Shown: piece by piece, positions 1 through 13,005 of the stretch | Numbering within the stretch: the first letter of the stretch is position 1 | Layout of the letters: the number at the start of each line of letters is the position of its first letter | DNA from: Dasypus novemcinctus | Taxonomy: Eukaryota; Chordata; Mammalia; Cingulata; Dasypodidae | Direction of reading: 5' to 3' | DNA length: 64,000 nt | Assembly (NCBI RefSeq): GCF_030445035.2 | Contig: NC_080677.1 | Span: 23,943,513-24,007,512, forward strand | The notes under the pieces: model-generated | The model's input: only the letters and a program-made list of their open reading frames with translations | What the model was told of the DNA's origin: nothing | Database searches by the model: none | Position numbers and translations under genes: made by a program

Positions 1-1336
1 TTACTGCTAACTATAATCCATAACTCAAATTTGGTGTATTTTTCCCAAAAACCACCCTATGATAAATACCAGGTATTAGTATTGTATATTTGTTATAGCT
101 CATATGAGAACGTTCTCATATTTGTACTGTTAACTGCAGTCCATCATCCACCACAGGGTTTACTGTGTTATACAGTTCCATGCCTTGTATAATCCATCCA
201 AAGTATACCCTCAGTGGCTCTCAGTTTCATCATAGAGTTGTGCTGTCATCACCTCAGTCAATTTTAGAATGTTTTCATTACTCCAAAAAGAAAAATCCTG
301 TAACCCCTCATACCCCTCTATTGTTGACTCTTAGCATCGATATAGTACCTTCTTTGCCATTGATGCAAAAATATTAAAATATTGCTGTTATCTATAGTCC
401 ATAAGTTGCATTAGGTGTATTTTTCTCATGTATCACCATATTCTTAACATCTTGTAACAGTGATGTACATTTGTTCTAGTTCATTAGAACATTCTTGCAT
501 TTGTGCTATTAACCACAATCTTCATCTGCCACTGAGTTCATTATGTTATTCAGTTCCTAGATGATTCTCTAGCTTTCTGTCAATTGGCATTTACATCCCT
601 AAACTACCCTTTCGGCCAAAATTATATTTGTAAATCAGCAGTGTTGGTTATACTCATTATGTTATCATCAATTCTATCCATTTCCACACACTTACAATCA
701 ACCTCATTAAATATTCTACATACATTAAGGATAAGCTCCCCTTTCCCAATCCTCATTCTATCTCCTCATAACCTATACTCTAGAGTTGAACTCCATGATT
801 TTACTCATCATATTTAGCTCATGTTACTGAGCCCATACAATATTTGTCCTTTTGTGTCTGGCTTATTTCGCTCAACATAATGTCCTCAAGGCTCATCCAT
901 ATTATCATATGCATCCCGACTTAATTTCTTACAGCTGAATAATATTCCATCATTCATACACCCCCCCCCCATACACACACACACCACATTTTGTTTAGCC
1001 ATTCATTGGTCAGTGGACACTTCGGTTGTTTCCACTTTTTAGCAATTGTGAGTAATGCTGCTACGAATATCAGTGTGCAAATGTCTGTTCATGCCCCTGC
1101 TTTCAGTTCTTCTGAAGATATTTGTAGTAGCATGATTGCCAGATCATGCAGTTCTGTATTTAGAACTGCCAAACTGTCTTCCACAAAGGCTGCACCATTT
1201 TACATTCTCACCAACAGTGAAGGAGTATTCTCAATTCTCCACATCCCTCCAGCACTTGTAGTTTCCTGTTTTTTTAATAATGGTCATTCTATAAGGTGTG
1301 AAATGATATCTCATTGCACATTGTAGTTTTGATCTG
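1..1336 (-). mobile_element. 5'-truncated L1 LINE (ORF2 3' end and 3' UTR), antisense
   Basis: Read on the minus strand, 960-1336 is the typical end of L1 ORF2 (for example the AATGGTGCAGCC-type and CAACTCAAGTG-type blocks in diverged form), and 1-950 is an L1 3' UTR. The element is truncated at about 1336, and its poly-A end lies before the window. The 3' UTR resembles that of the L1 at 60.8-64 kb, suggesting a lineage-specific L1 of this genome. Stops are abundant, so it is dead. A C10 run and a short CA repeat interrupt it at 960-985. Confidence 0.8.
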
Positions 1337-2590
1337 CAAAGTAGCTTAAATTTTAAAAGGCATTTATCCTGGCCGAAAGAATTAAGCCCAGGAGCTCAGG
1401 GTCCTTGATAACACATTCTTTAGCTGAAGCCTGAAAATCATGGAGAGAGTAAGATTCAAACAGATACAAACCAGGCAGCTGCCATATTGAGTAATTATCA
1501 TCCCCAACTCCTCTCAAAAGAAATAAAAACACCAAGAATTTATGGGGAGAATTTAAGGAAAAGAAGTATTTGCCTTACAAACTAGGGACAAAAAAGACAT
1601 CACTTTGAACTTAAAGTTATAAATAATAATTCAACATGTCTTAACTCTCAATAGCAATATATCCCCTAAGCAAGGAGAGGCTTGTAAATAAGTATGAAAG
1701 AACCTTTTCTCACATGTCACTGAATTTCCCTGACTCTTCCGCAACTCATCAAGAAAACAGTTAACCTGCCTATTATTTATTCAATTTTCATTTTGCCGTA
1801 ATTTCGTTGAATGCCTCCTCTGTGCCAGAATTCAAGGGAGGCAGTCTCAGTCCTGGGGCTTACGGGCCACGTGAAGGAGACAGAGACTCTACCAGCTACA
1901 GTCTGATAGGAGCAGTGGAGTCAGGACAACACAGGCAACGATAAGGGCCCTGAGCATCAGCAGGCTTCAGAACGAAGCACTGCTATTATGCCATCAGATT
2001 TTCCAATCCCGGGATACAGGAAATAAAAATGTTGTCATCCTTCAGAGATAAATGCTCCTTAGATAAACCCCCAGAGAAGAAGCACTCCTCTTTCACATCA
2101 CAGTCTCACCCGTGCACAGAAGGTTGACAGTTTGCACATGGCCACCTCGCTCCAGGCACCGGGAACCACGGAGGAACGGAACGCCCCGCAGGGCATTCTG
2201 GATGTCAGGGCCATGGGGACCTGGCGTTTGTCCTGTGGACAGGGCTGATGTGGCTGGCCAGGTATGTCCCCTGTCCTCCCATCTCTGTCAGATAGAACGA
2301 GTCTTAGAAACTAAAAGGAACGCCTTGGTGGACCCTGTCTGTCTTATGACTTGTTGCAATGCCATTTGAAAACACAGCAAGGGCTTTTCCAGCCAGTTAC
2401 TGCAGACACATCTTACTACCTATAACCCCAAAGCCAAGCTGCTAAGTTGGGTCCAAAGAAAATTTACACATTTAGTCCTATTACTCTATTACAGTAACTC
2501 TCACCATATAAATGGAGAAATGCTTCAATTAATAGACAAATATTGTCAGATTGGATTTTTTAAAATGTGATTTATAAAATACACACCTAA
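1337..2590. other. Intergenic, nothing recognised
   Basis: Unique-looking intergenic sequence of mixed composition. The small reading frames at 1353-1535 and 2112-2369 show no domain, no splice context and no family resemblance. Confidence 0.5.
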
Positions 2591-3110
2591 GACATAAAGA
2601 ACAAGAAAGTTAGAAAGTAAGTATATATATATATATATGTATAGAACATACTATATTATATGAAAACAATAACCAAAGGAAGATGGTGTGGCTATATTAG
2701 TATTAAACATGGAAGACTTTAATGCAAAACACATTATCAGAGATTTAAGTTACACTATATAGTGATAAAAGAGTTATTTCACCAATGTGCATACACCTGA
2801 AAATATGGACTGAAAATATAGAGAGAAATTTGGACAGAGCTAAAAGAAGAGATAGACAGGTTTTTATCAGGTTTTTTAAATCTTCTGTATCCTTACTAAC
2901 AGACAAAAAAAATCAGTAAAACTATGGAAAACATTAACAACATGACAGTATACTTTTTTTACCCAACTGCCAAGTACACATGCTTTTCAAGGACACATGG
3001 AACCTTAAAAAAAAAGCAACAAAAAACCTATATAAGGTCATAAAGAAATCTCATCGAATTTCAAATGATTGAAATCATGTGGAGAATGATCTCTGCAACT
3101 ATTTAGCTTT
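2590..3110 (+). mobile_element. Old L1 ORF2 fragment, sense
   Basis: Degenerate + strand sequence matches the L1 ORF2 region that lies before the reverse transcriptase core (GGTGTGGCTATATTAGTATT, then GACAGAGCTAAAAGAAGA, then CATGGAACCTT). The frame is broken many times. An AT dinucleotide run sits near its start at about 2621-2640. Confidence 0.6.
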
Positions 3111-5385
3111 TTTTTGGTGTTTCCTGTGGGTAAGCGGGGGCGGGGGGGGGGAGGAATTTGTGATTTTTTTCTGATTTATACTTTTGGTTTAAAATTTTTT
3201 TCCAACTGATAGGATAATTTACATTTTTAGTCTTCTGATGTTAGTTATTTTACACTATCTTCTTAGAAAAATAAACCTCTTTGAAGAAAAGAAAAATCTT
3301 GATGAACTAACTTGAGTTGAAACAATTGACATGACAATTGTGGTGTTCAGTTGCTCAGGTCCCAGATGAATGAGTTGTAATTGGCTTCCTTAGAAACTGC
3401 AGCGTAACTTTCACCCTTTCTGGCACAATGGTTTATATCAATGAGTCTACCACAATGGCTAGAAGGAGCAAATGTTCTCTCCACCTCTTCAAGTACATGC
3501 AAGTGAGATGATTTTTCAGTTCTTTCGTGAATTTATGGAATAAGACTCTCCACAGCTTAATATCAGCTCAAACTTCCATCTACAGGCTAGGCAGTCAAGT
3601 GGAATATTCCCCACCTATGGCCTTCCTAATCACTTTCCAAGTGAATGATAATAAAAAAAAGGAATTACTAAAAGCAGATGAGACCATCTTCCCCTAGCAG
3701 ACTGAGTCATTTCCCTTGACTCCTGAGAAGTTTCCAGAGGTGCCTAAACATAGTTTTATTCCTCCATGTCTTCTAAGCAATCAAAAATATACAATTCATC
3801 TCACATTGGCTAATTGCCCAACTACTCACCAACTATATCTGGAAAAATAAAAATTCATGCTACCGTATACAGAAATTGAGAACGCCTAAGTAAGACCATG
3901 TCTACAGCTTGTCACATCAGCTTTGCAAAAGTTAAACTTTTCCTTTTCTGGAAGGTTTCATTAAGAAAAACATTCCTTGGTTTCTATGGAGAGAATTCCT
4001 GCCTAAGGGTGATATGTAATTGAGAGCAAAGACAGGATATTAGAAGTCCTCACGTCAATTTTTTCACCACCAAATTACATGACCATCAGTATTAGGGCAA
4101 TTTTGCAAGCTGCTAAAACAAACACCATCCCACCCCCACCCCCAAATCTTGCTGGGCTACCACTATTGAGGAATATTTCTCATTTGTGTCACAGCCCAGT
4201 CACTTGCATACCCTTTCATGTGATATTTCAGGGATGTCCATTCTTTTCCTCTTATGGCACCACCATCTTTGAAAACTTTCTCAGAGTCCTTCACAGGAGC
4301 TCCTGCATTGTCAGCTAATGAGTAAGAATTGGCACACATCACTTCTGCCCACATACCATGGGCATTGACAGAACTCTAATCTAACCACAAATTTGGGAAA
4401 TGCAGTCTTCTTGGGAACGCAAAACAAAGAAGTGAGGCAGATGCTTACCTAAGCTGTCTCTGCCATAGTGAAGAAGCACATTATTTAACCACGTTGACAC
4501 TCAGGTTCATTATATAGAACAAGATAGGAGAACTAAGATCTCTAAGTTCACACCCAGCTCTGTCAATCTATGATTCCCAAATAGGAAAATATCACTGGCT
4601 GGCATTCACAGATATGGTCTGCACGTGGGAGAAGGTGTATTACCACTCTGCTATTGTCTGAGACTATTCTTCAACTTCATGATGTGGTTTTGTCTTCATT
4701 GATTTCACTGATGTCCAAAAATGTAAGGAAATGCTGGTGCTAATGCTTGCTGAGCTAGCAACAGAAAATCGGGGTCCCTTTTAGCCCCAGTATTCTATGA
4801 CCTATTGAGTTGTGATCCTCATTTAGCAGTGAAGCTGTCCAAGAATTTCTGGGAATGGACAACCCATGCACATGTTTTGCCATTGCCTCAGTATCCCTGC
4901 TTTTATACAGCCCAGCTCCATGGTTATTGATATGATTGTTAGCAGAAATTAAGAAGCTAATCTTGTTAGTGGATTTTCCATGTGTGTTTTTATGAGGCTC
5001 CTCAAAGCCTGATTATCACCATGCCTGAGAAACATTGCTTAGATGAACAAAAATTAATACTCCATTACTAACGTGTATCTGAATATTACGGCCAAAATTT
5101 TAATGAGTATTTGAATCAATAATAAATGTGAAACTGGTTAACTACCAAATAAGTCAATCCAATGCGATTTCTGTTGTTGTGCTATGGAAACAGAGTTTCA
5201 TGGCCAAATGAGCCACATGGATTCTATATATAACAGGACTTTTTGCCTGAAGAATGTATCAAAACCTAAAATGTGCTGTGTTATGAATCTCCAAGACGGA
5301 GTATAATATACAAAGTTTTTTTGCAAAGTATCTTAAGTAATTACTGTTCTATAATACATATTTTGTGAATCATTCGTCAAGTCAA
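3111..5385. other. Intergenic, nothing recognised apart from a G-rich run
   Basis: A poly-G/GC run near 3136-3152 follows the L1 fragment. Otherwise this is AT-rich intergenic DNA with no feature that I can support. Confidence 0.5.
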
Positions 5386-5389
5386 TCCC

Positions 5390-5485
5390 CTCAGTTCATA
5401 GATGAGAAAACTGAGGCCCAAGAGAGAAAGTAACTTGTGAAGGTTATTCAAAGACAGCTAGTCAGGCAGGGTAAGGACTAATAGC
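5390..5485 (-). repeat. MIR SINE fragment
   Basis: Contains GATGAGAAAACTGAGGCCCA and a following AAGTAACTTG block, the core of the mammalian-wide MIR repeat on the minus strand. Confidence 0.7.
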
Positions 5486-5779
5486 TGTGTTTCCTCTTTA
5501 CATACCTGTGTTCTCTCTACTATATCATGGTGGCTCTCTGCTTTAGATGCTTTTGTGACAGCTTTCTCCACCGTCCCTGCCCAGTCTGATTCGTAACCAT
5601 TTCCCAGTGTCTACAGTGTCCTGTGATACTCTCAATCAAAGCAGGCATCTCACTGATTATGTATATATGAATGTGTCTCCCCTATATATCTATGAACAAT
5701 ATGATGACAGAAATTGTGCTGAGTTCACTATTAGATAACACAGCTCCTGGAATATTCTAGATGTTCAATATGTACATGA

Positions 5780-5965
5780 ATTGTAGAGTTAGGTCTTCTG
5801 ACTTGTTTGGTAGAACAAGTTTTTGTTTTACCACTTATCAGTAGTTCGATCTGAGACAAAGTGGAGATTATAAGCGCCTCCCGTGGTTTTGGTGAGAATT
5901 CAATAAAATATCTCCCTGGCAAAATGCCTAGCATATAAAAGGAGTTCCATAAAAGTTAATTGAAT
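5780..5965 (+). repeat. MIR SINE fragment
   Basis: Reads in MIR order on the + strand, from a TTCTGACTTG-type body to the 3' end CCTAGCATATAAAAGG-AGTTCCATAAAAGTTA. Confidence 0.6.
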
Positions 5966-6484
5966 CTGAGGTTGAATCTTCTTCCTAGATACCTATAAAA
6001 AGCTAATTAATAATAGCAATTGCAAATGTGTAGTAATTAAATTCCTTTTAAAAAATCATAATGAGGTGAGCTAATTCTGTTCGTGTAGATATATAAAGGA
6101 TTTGCCATCAACAACAATATTCCGTAAATTTTCTCTCACAATTTGAAGCCAACTTTAAATCTAGGTAATTGAAAACCTCTTAGCCAAGGATTCTGTTTCC
6201 TTCTGGCATGCTATGGGGGACACCATGTGGCACCTTCTCAGATAAAATAGTGGACAGATTATACTTTTCCCTCTGGGAAGCAGGTGGATTGCTGGGTAGG
6301 TTGCATTTCTGTCAGGACATTCTAGACTAGGTGCTGAAGTCAGCAAAGAACATTAAAAACCTTTGATGTTTTTCAATAAAAAGATACTGCTCTAGTTTTA
6401 GTCAAAGAGACATGTTTAGGGTCAAAAGAGGTCAAGTTCAGGCCACAACAAAATCTCTGGAGGCAGAGAAACCTATTTACCCCA

Positions 6485-7370
6485 CGCATGAGTTATCTAT
6501 TGCCCCAATAATGCTGTGTAAGAAACACTCTGTGCCACTCACATCTCCTGCTTTGGGGAGGACAAATTGACTGACAGCCAAAGCTGCTGTGCTTCTGGAT
6601 CCATCCCCAAGCCCACAGGGAGTCTGCACGTCCACAGGCTGCTCCCAGCCAGTGACTGAGAACAGTGGGGATGTTCACGCAAGCTCCCTTAACACGATCT
6701 CTTCCTGTTCAATCCTTCCTTCCCTCTTTCCTTCACAGAGGTCAGACCTGCATCTCAATCTGAAGGCTCTTGCCACCTTCTGTTTCTTCCTCCCTTTTAT
6801 CCTTCACAGGCATTTCCTCCAGTAAGTCTCCTGCTCATCCAATTCCATCTTGGCATCTGCTTCTTAGGGAACCTGACCTGACACACACTCCAAAGTTAAT
6901 TGCTTAAAACAATCAGCATTTAGCTTGGCTCGTAAATCTACAGGTTGACTGGGAAGTACTTCTGGTCCAAGTCAGGCTAGGTTTGATTTCAGCCAGGCTT
7001 GCTCATGCGTTGACATCAGTTGGTCAGTTGGTGGGTCAGCTGAGAACCGCATGGTCTAGGATGGCCTCACCTGAGAGGCTTCAGCCTTGCTTCATGTGCT
7101 CACTTATTTCCCAGTTTGTTCACATGGCATTCTCTCAAGATGTAGGATATAAGTACATAGGCCTTTAGAGATCTGGGCTTGGATCTGACATTAAAATCAC
7201 TTCCACTGCATTCAATTAGTCAAAGCAAGTTAAAAGGCCAGCTCAGATGTAAGGGTGGGGAAATAGACCCAACCTCTTGATAGGAAGTGCTCCAAAGCCA
7301 CATTGCGAAGGGCAAGTCTATAGGGAGGGATGAAGGATTGCACCCATTCTTGCACTCGATTTCTCACACC
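6485..7370. repeat. Old interspersed repeat, split by an inserted segment (family not named)
   Basis: The flanks 6485-6545 (GAGTTATCTATTGCC) and 6893-7370 (TTGCTTAAAACAATCAGCATTT, then TCAATTAGTCAAAGCAAG) belong to the same ancient dispersed family as 12550-13000. About 6560-6890 appears to be a different repeat inserted in it, ending in a CATCTGCTTCTTAGGGAACC-type block. I do not assign a Repbase name. Confidence 0.5.
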
Positions 7371-7444
7371 CCATTTCCCAGCGTTATCCCCAAACACGTC
7401 TACCATTTCTCTGGCTAATAACTAACTGCCTTAGCCTTCCCAGG

Positions 7445-8640
7445 ACTGCCCAAGCATACTTGGTCAATAGGCATCTCTGCTCTCCTCACTAGGGCTTAGC
7501 TGCCCATCACACGTGCTGGCAATCTCCTGGGCAGAACTCCCCGCTGGGGCCGGCGATGTAAGTGATAAACACCACCTTTGGAAGCTGCCCCCAGTATTCC
7601 CGTCTTCCTAGTGGGGAACTTGAAAGGGTTTACTCTGAGTGCAGTGAGTCTCTTTCCCGCCTGCTCCCTGTCACCCCGCATCAGTTTCACATCAGGAATG
7701 CTAAGAGAAAGCCCGGCACATAAGCATTTGAACTCAACCTTACTTTCCTGAGGAGCAAACTGTCAATTAGGACCAGGACCTGCATCAAAAAAGAGCAACC
7801 CAGCATGAAGTCTGTCTAATTAGTCATATGAACTGAGAGCTTCCCCTCCGCTTCCTCAAGAACAAACGCTTGTCAGATCTTATATGGGAGGTTTTGCTCC
7901 TTGACATGCTATTGAAAGGGCATCGGGAACAGGTAGTTTCACATTCATACTGTGAAAGCCCTTCTCTGGGCAACAAAATGTTCCTCCAAAAATGACTTTT
8001 AGATTTCTTTTTAGCCTCTTGAGCTGCAAATGAATTTGTGAAGTGAGACAAATTAATTATGCCTCAAAATGAACCTATGAAGAAAACCAAACCCACTGTC
8101 TCTTTTGCAAAAACCCGACCTTTTTAATACCTTGTCTCATGTTAATGGGAAACTGAGCAAGATGAAGGATTCAAGACGAAGGCTGGACATGGTCTGTTAA
8201 TCTTGGAAACTGGATTGTTTAGGCATCTGCCCTTTATAATTTTTTCCCTTAAAATGTGTGAGTGCCACTGAAGGTCACCGGGCCTGTCACCAGAGAAGAT
8301 TAGAGAAGACACCCGCCTAGCACCTTCCTGGGGCAACTCCAGGTGTGGCAGAAATGATTCTCCTACTTTTAAGGGGTCATGCAGACCCTCTATGAAGACA
8401 AGCCCTTAATGGGTACTCTATCTTGTCACTGCCTGCATTTTTTCATTTTAAGCGTCAGCCTTTTAGGTAAGCCAAATTGCTCTCTGCAGGGTAGCTCTTG
8501 GCCCAAGCACAAGTGGGGCCACACGGCTATTAAGGTGATTGTAGGTGAAGACGACTCTCTTTATTATAGCCATAAGCGCTCAAGTGTGATTTTATTTTCT
8601 TATTTAAATTGCTAAACAAAAATGCATAAGGAGCATCTAG
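7445..8640. other. Intergenic, nothing recognised
   Basis: Mixed-composition intergenic DNA. The small reading frames on the minus strand here have no domain or splice evidence. Confidence 0.45.
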
Positions 8641-8980
8641 TAGCATGGAGAATGAGAGGCACTGGAGTATAAGCACACCTTCCTCTGGCCTCCCTTCACA
8701 TTTTCCCAACTCTCTTTCCCAGTTGGACAGGACATCGTAGGAAGAAACTGTCGCTGGCATTGTGACTGTGTGCTACAACCCTTCAAGAGCTTGTCTGGGA
8801 AGTCTTCCCTGATGTTCCCAGGCACTGTTTCCCCAGCCCTCTTACATACATACCACTACTACACATTACCTTGCTGTGATCATTTACTTCCATGCCCAAC
8901 TCACTTGTGATCTCTGGAAGGCAGAGCTTCCATTCTACCAGCCATGCATCTTGGGACACGTACAAGGAACTCACAATACA
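8640..8980 (+). repeat. Probable L2 LINE 3' fragment
   Basis: Contains GGAAGTCTTCCCTGATGTTCC, then a distant CACTTGTGATCTCTGGAAGGCAG block, the order seen at the 3' end of L2. It is strongly diverged. Confidence 0.45.
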
Positions 8981-9376
8981 TGTATAGAAGGAAAAAAAGA
9001 AAATCCTGCTACACATATATGTGATCTAATTATTGCTACAAAGGAATGGAAATCATGTGCCCTGAACCTTTTCCAGGGCACTGCCCAATATTTAGTAAAG
9101 GTAGGCTGCATGGATCTGCCCAAAGAGGTTTAGTTACCCAAGTGCTGAGAAGCTGTTATCATCAAATAGCCTGGCTGCTCTTTAGCACTGCCCCTCTGTA
9201 TCATCGTTTACTTTAAAAATACGTCTGTGTGTGATGTATATGTGGGGGCCAGCTAACTTTAGTCTCCATCCTAGGAGCTGGCAAGCTAGCAGTTGAATCC
9301 TCATCAGGAACCCATTCCCCAGGGATGGCTATGACAAGCACTTTTTAATATTGCTGTTCAAACCTACATGAAAGGG

Positions 9377-9901
9377 TGTAGCAGTTTGATATTATTGATG
9401 AATTCCAAAAAGAAATCTTTTCTTCTGGGTGTCTTAGAATATATTGGATTCAGATATTTTACTTTTACTTGATGATTAAGGCTTTAATTGGGCTGTGTCA
9501 CTAGGGGCAAGGACTCACTGCAGAGAAGGGGGGTTGGAGTTTTAGGCTGAGGCCCTGGGAAGTTAAGCGCACAGAGAAGTTTGGTTGTAAGGAAAGAAAA
9601 AAGGCCTGGGGAAGAGAAACAAGCCATTCACCTGATAGTCTACAGCTGGCCTTGTAGAGCTAGCAGAGGAGCTGAGCCCAGAGAGAAGAAAGTCCCAGGA
9701 AGGGAGGAACCCAGGAAGCCTGAACCCTCACAGATGTCGGCAGCCGTCTTGCTCCTACACGTGGCAACAGACTTTGGTTAGAGAAGTAACTTATGCCTTA
9801 TGGTTTGGTAACTGTGGGCTTCTACCCCAAATAAATGCCCTTTATAAAAACCAACTGAGTTCTGGTGTTTTGCATCAGCACCCCTTTGACTGACTAATAC
9901 A
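9377..9901 (+). mobile_element. MaLR-like solo LTR
   Basis: A 525-bp segment bounded by TG (tgtagcagtttgatatt) and CA (ctaataca), with a polyadenylation signal AATAAA at 9830-9835 and the terminal GACTAATACA typical of MaLR LTRs. The 5' end resembles the GATATGGTTT start of that group. The flanks AAGGG and GAGGA are at best a decayed 5-bp target duplication. No internal retroviral genes adjoin, so it is a solo LTR. Confidence 0.55.
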
Positions 9902-10214
9902 GAGGACCATTACATCTCATTTTAAATGAGTGAAAAAGAGTGGCATGTTAAGATACATGGTTGGCTAGAAATATTTTATAGGTTCCACTGCCCTCATATG
10001 AAGAGGCACAAAGAACTCTCAGGCTGACCCAGAGCCCACTCCCACACACACTTAAGGAATGGCTCTGTTGCCTAATATGACCAGAAAGTTGGCTGCTCCT
10101 GGAATCTGAACAACATTGCATCCTCCTCAGCAAGAATCTTTTCCATAAGGTGCTTTTCCATAAGGTGCTTGTGACTATAGAAGTCAGAAGACAATGGAAT
10201 GATATCAAAGTATT

Positions 10215-10790
10215 GAATGAAAACAAAAAGTGAAAAAGTGCCAACCTAGCATTCTATACCCAGTGAAAATAGCCTTCAAAAATAATGACGAAACTACCAC
10301 AGTCAAGTAAGGCCTAAAGAGAATGATGACTGAATGTAACGTGGTATCCTGGATGAGGTCCTGGAACAGAGAAAAGACATTATGTAAAAACTAAGAAAGT
10401 TTGAACCAAGTATGGACTTTGATTAATAATAATGTATTAATAATAGTTATGATGCATCAATATTCATTCATTATAACAAATGTACCATATTAATGTAAGA
10501 TATTACTGATAGAGGAAACTGGGTGTAGCATATTTGGGAATTCTGTACTATTTTCCCAATGTTTCTGAAAATCTAAAACTGTTCTAAAAAGTAAAGTTCA
10601 TTAATAACAAAATAAATTTGAAATAAAGACATTTTCATATAAACAAAAACTGAGAAAATTTACTGTCAGCAGACTGAGCTACAAAAATGGTAGTTCTTCA
10701 GACTAAAGGAAAGTGATCCCAGATGGAGGCATGGAACTTCAGGAAAGAATGAAAAGCATTGGAAAAAGTAAATACTCAATAAAGATAAAA
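10215..10790 (+). mobile_element. Old L1/HAL1-type fragment, split by an insertion
   Basis: The parts 10215-10290 (CTAGCATTCTATACCCAGTG) and 10620-10790 (AAAGACATTTTCATATAAAC, then GGAAAGTGATCCCAGATGGA) are adjacent blocks of an old L1-type element. They are separated by about 330 bp (10291-10620) of another repeat that ends in an A-rich tail-like sequence with TTCTGTACTATTTTCCCAAT. Confidence 0.5.
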
Positions 10791-11035
10791 CCCCTAAGAA
10801 TTCCAAAACTTCAGGAGTTAGGATCATCCCACCAAAAAAATCCCTAACCAGCTGAGGTCCAAGCTGAGGGCAATATGGACATGAAAGGGGTAGTAGAAGA
10901 AGGAAATGATAAATATTAAGATAGCCTGATAACCATTCATAGAAACAAGGATCATAGTATATATGTGTACTTTGTTATTTTATATATAATACATTATATT
11001 TTTATATAGTATATAATATATTTTTTATGTTATGT

Positions 11036-11060
11036 GTACACACACACACACACACACAGA
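11036..11060. repeat. CA microsatellite
   Basis: A run of about ten CA units adjoins AT-rich DNA and a downstream C/T-rich tract (11080-11105). Confidence 0.85.
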
Positions 11061-11965
11061 CACTCAATGATTTTCTTTCTTCCTCTTCCCCCCCTCCCTT
11101 CTTCTATTATTTTGTGTAGGGAATTTTGATGGTGCTTTTATTTCTAGGTTACCAGGCCATAAGGAGCTGCATTTGATCCTAAACAGAGAACTGCATCACC
11201 CAGAGACCCTGGACTTTGAAATGGGCAGAAAAAAAATTTGGAATCACTTTGAAGTGATTGGTGGAACTTTGTGACTCCCCTTCATGAGAGGGTAGAGTCT
11301 TCATTTCTATGAATGGTAGAAGTATGAAGCTGATGTTGTTTGGGAAATAAATATGGTGGGAATATGAGAACAGACACTGAAAAAGACCTGAACATGCAAG
11401 CCCTTTGACTTGTTTTCTTTCAAATCCATTCCCCAACCTTCCCCTGCTCTGTTTGACAGGAAGAGAGCTCTGGCAAATTATAATTCCAAGGCTTTTTTTT
11501 TGAACTGGATTCTGGTGAAGTCAGCTAATGTTGGGACTGGTGGAGGGGACAGAGCCACAGTGTTTCCAATTCTCTCAACTTAGGGCAGCAGCTACAGCAA
11601 TGGCTGCTTCCTCCCTGTGGCCCTAGCTCCAGCCAAGTAGTTTTCACTGTGATTCCAATTCCTGCTACCTGGCTCAGCAACTGGTTTCTCCAGTCATGGG
11701 GTAATGGGAGTTTCTTGTTATTATTAATCGGAGTTGCCTCCACATTTCGTGTTGACTTTTAAAATTTTTCAATTTCTTTGACCGGCTTTCCATATTAAAT
11801 TCCCTCTGTTGAGCTATCTGGCATGGGCTCTGTTTTCAACTGGAGCATGACTAAATCATGTGCCTTCTCAGTGAATTCCTCTTGTCCTCATGCTGCAAAG
11901 CAGCTTCAACTGTGTGTTATGATTTGTGAAAGGGAGACATCAAAACATGCAACTTCCCTGGATTT

Positions 11966-12399
11966 TTAAAAAATTAATTAATTTATTTATTTGAGATTTA
12001 TTTTTATTTATTTCTCTCCCCCTCCCACCCCCAGTTGTCTGCTCTCTGTGTTCATTCGCTGTGTGTTCTTCTGTGACTGCTTCTATCCCTATCAGCAGCA
12101 CCGGGAATCTGCGTTTCTTTTTGTTGCATCATCTTGTTGTGTCAGCTCTCCGGGTGTGCGGCACCATTCTTGGACAGGCTGCACTTTCTTTCATGCTGGG
12201 CGGCTCTCCATATGGGGTGCACTCCTTGCACGTGGGGCTCCCCTACGCAGGAGACACCCCTGCATGGCAGGGCACTCCTTGCGCACATCAGCACTGCGCA
12301 TGGGCCAGGTCCACATGGGTCAAGGAGGCTCAGGGTTTGAACCGCGGACCTCCCATGTGGTAGATGGATGCCCTATCCATTGGGCCAAGCCTGCTTCCC
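11966..12399 (-). mobile_element. Full-length DAS SINE (tRNA-derived), antisense
   Basis: On the minus strand it starts with a tRNA-like head (GGGAAGCAGGCTTGGCCCAA, box B-like GGTTCAAACCC), passes a BC1-like GC-rich body with repeated CAAGGAGTGC words, and ends in an A-rich tail. An imperfect target-site duplication AACTTCCCTGGATT / AACTTCCCTAGATT flanks it (11951-11964 and 12400-12413). The reading frames across it are shadows. This family is a marker for armadillos. Confidence 0.85.
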
Positions 12400-12549
12400 A
12401 ACTTCCCTAGATTAAATTACTATATATTGACACTGTGTGTCATAAATTCTCACCAAAGCTAAACTCATGAGTAAAAACGTGTCTATCCCATGGCCTTTCT
12501 TAGGTTCTCTCTAGTTGGAAGAATTCATCATCTACAACTCTGCCACATT

Positions 12550-13005
12550 TTCTCTGTGTTAACACCTGTATAAGCTCTCTATTGCCCTGAAACTTGGCAG
12601 CTTAAAATAACAAACATTTATTATTTCATATCGTTTCCAAGGGTCAGGAGCAGCTTTCTGGGTGGTTTTGACTCAGGATCTCTCATAAAGTTGCAGTCAA
12701 GCTGTTGGACAATGTTGCAGTTATCCAGAGGTTTAATTGGGGCAGAAGCATCTGCCTCTAAGCTCATCACATGACCGCAGGTGGGAGGCTGCAGTTCCTA
12801 GCCATAGCTCAAACATGGGCACTGGCTTCCCTCAGAGCAAGCGATGCAAAAGAGGGGGTGGGGGTCGGGGGAAGCAGCAGAAATCTATAACTTCATCTCG
12901 GAAGTGACACACCATCACTTCTGCTGTGTTCTACTGGTCATTCAGGCCGGCCTTGGTACAGTGTGGGAAGTGATTTCGTAAGGCCACAAATGCCAGGAGA
13001 CAGGG
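12550..13005. repeat. Old interspersed repeat, same family as 6485-7370
   Basis: Shares the blocks GCTCTCTATTGCC, GCAGCTTAAAATAACAAACA and TCACTTCTGCTGTGTTCTACT with the copy at 6.5-7.4 kb. Family name not assigned. A G-rich run (about 12855-12875) lies within it. Confidence 0.45.

Noticed and set aside
11991-12410. 139-codon frame
   Set aside because: Entirely within the antisense DAS SINE.
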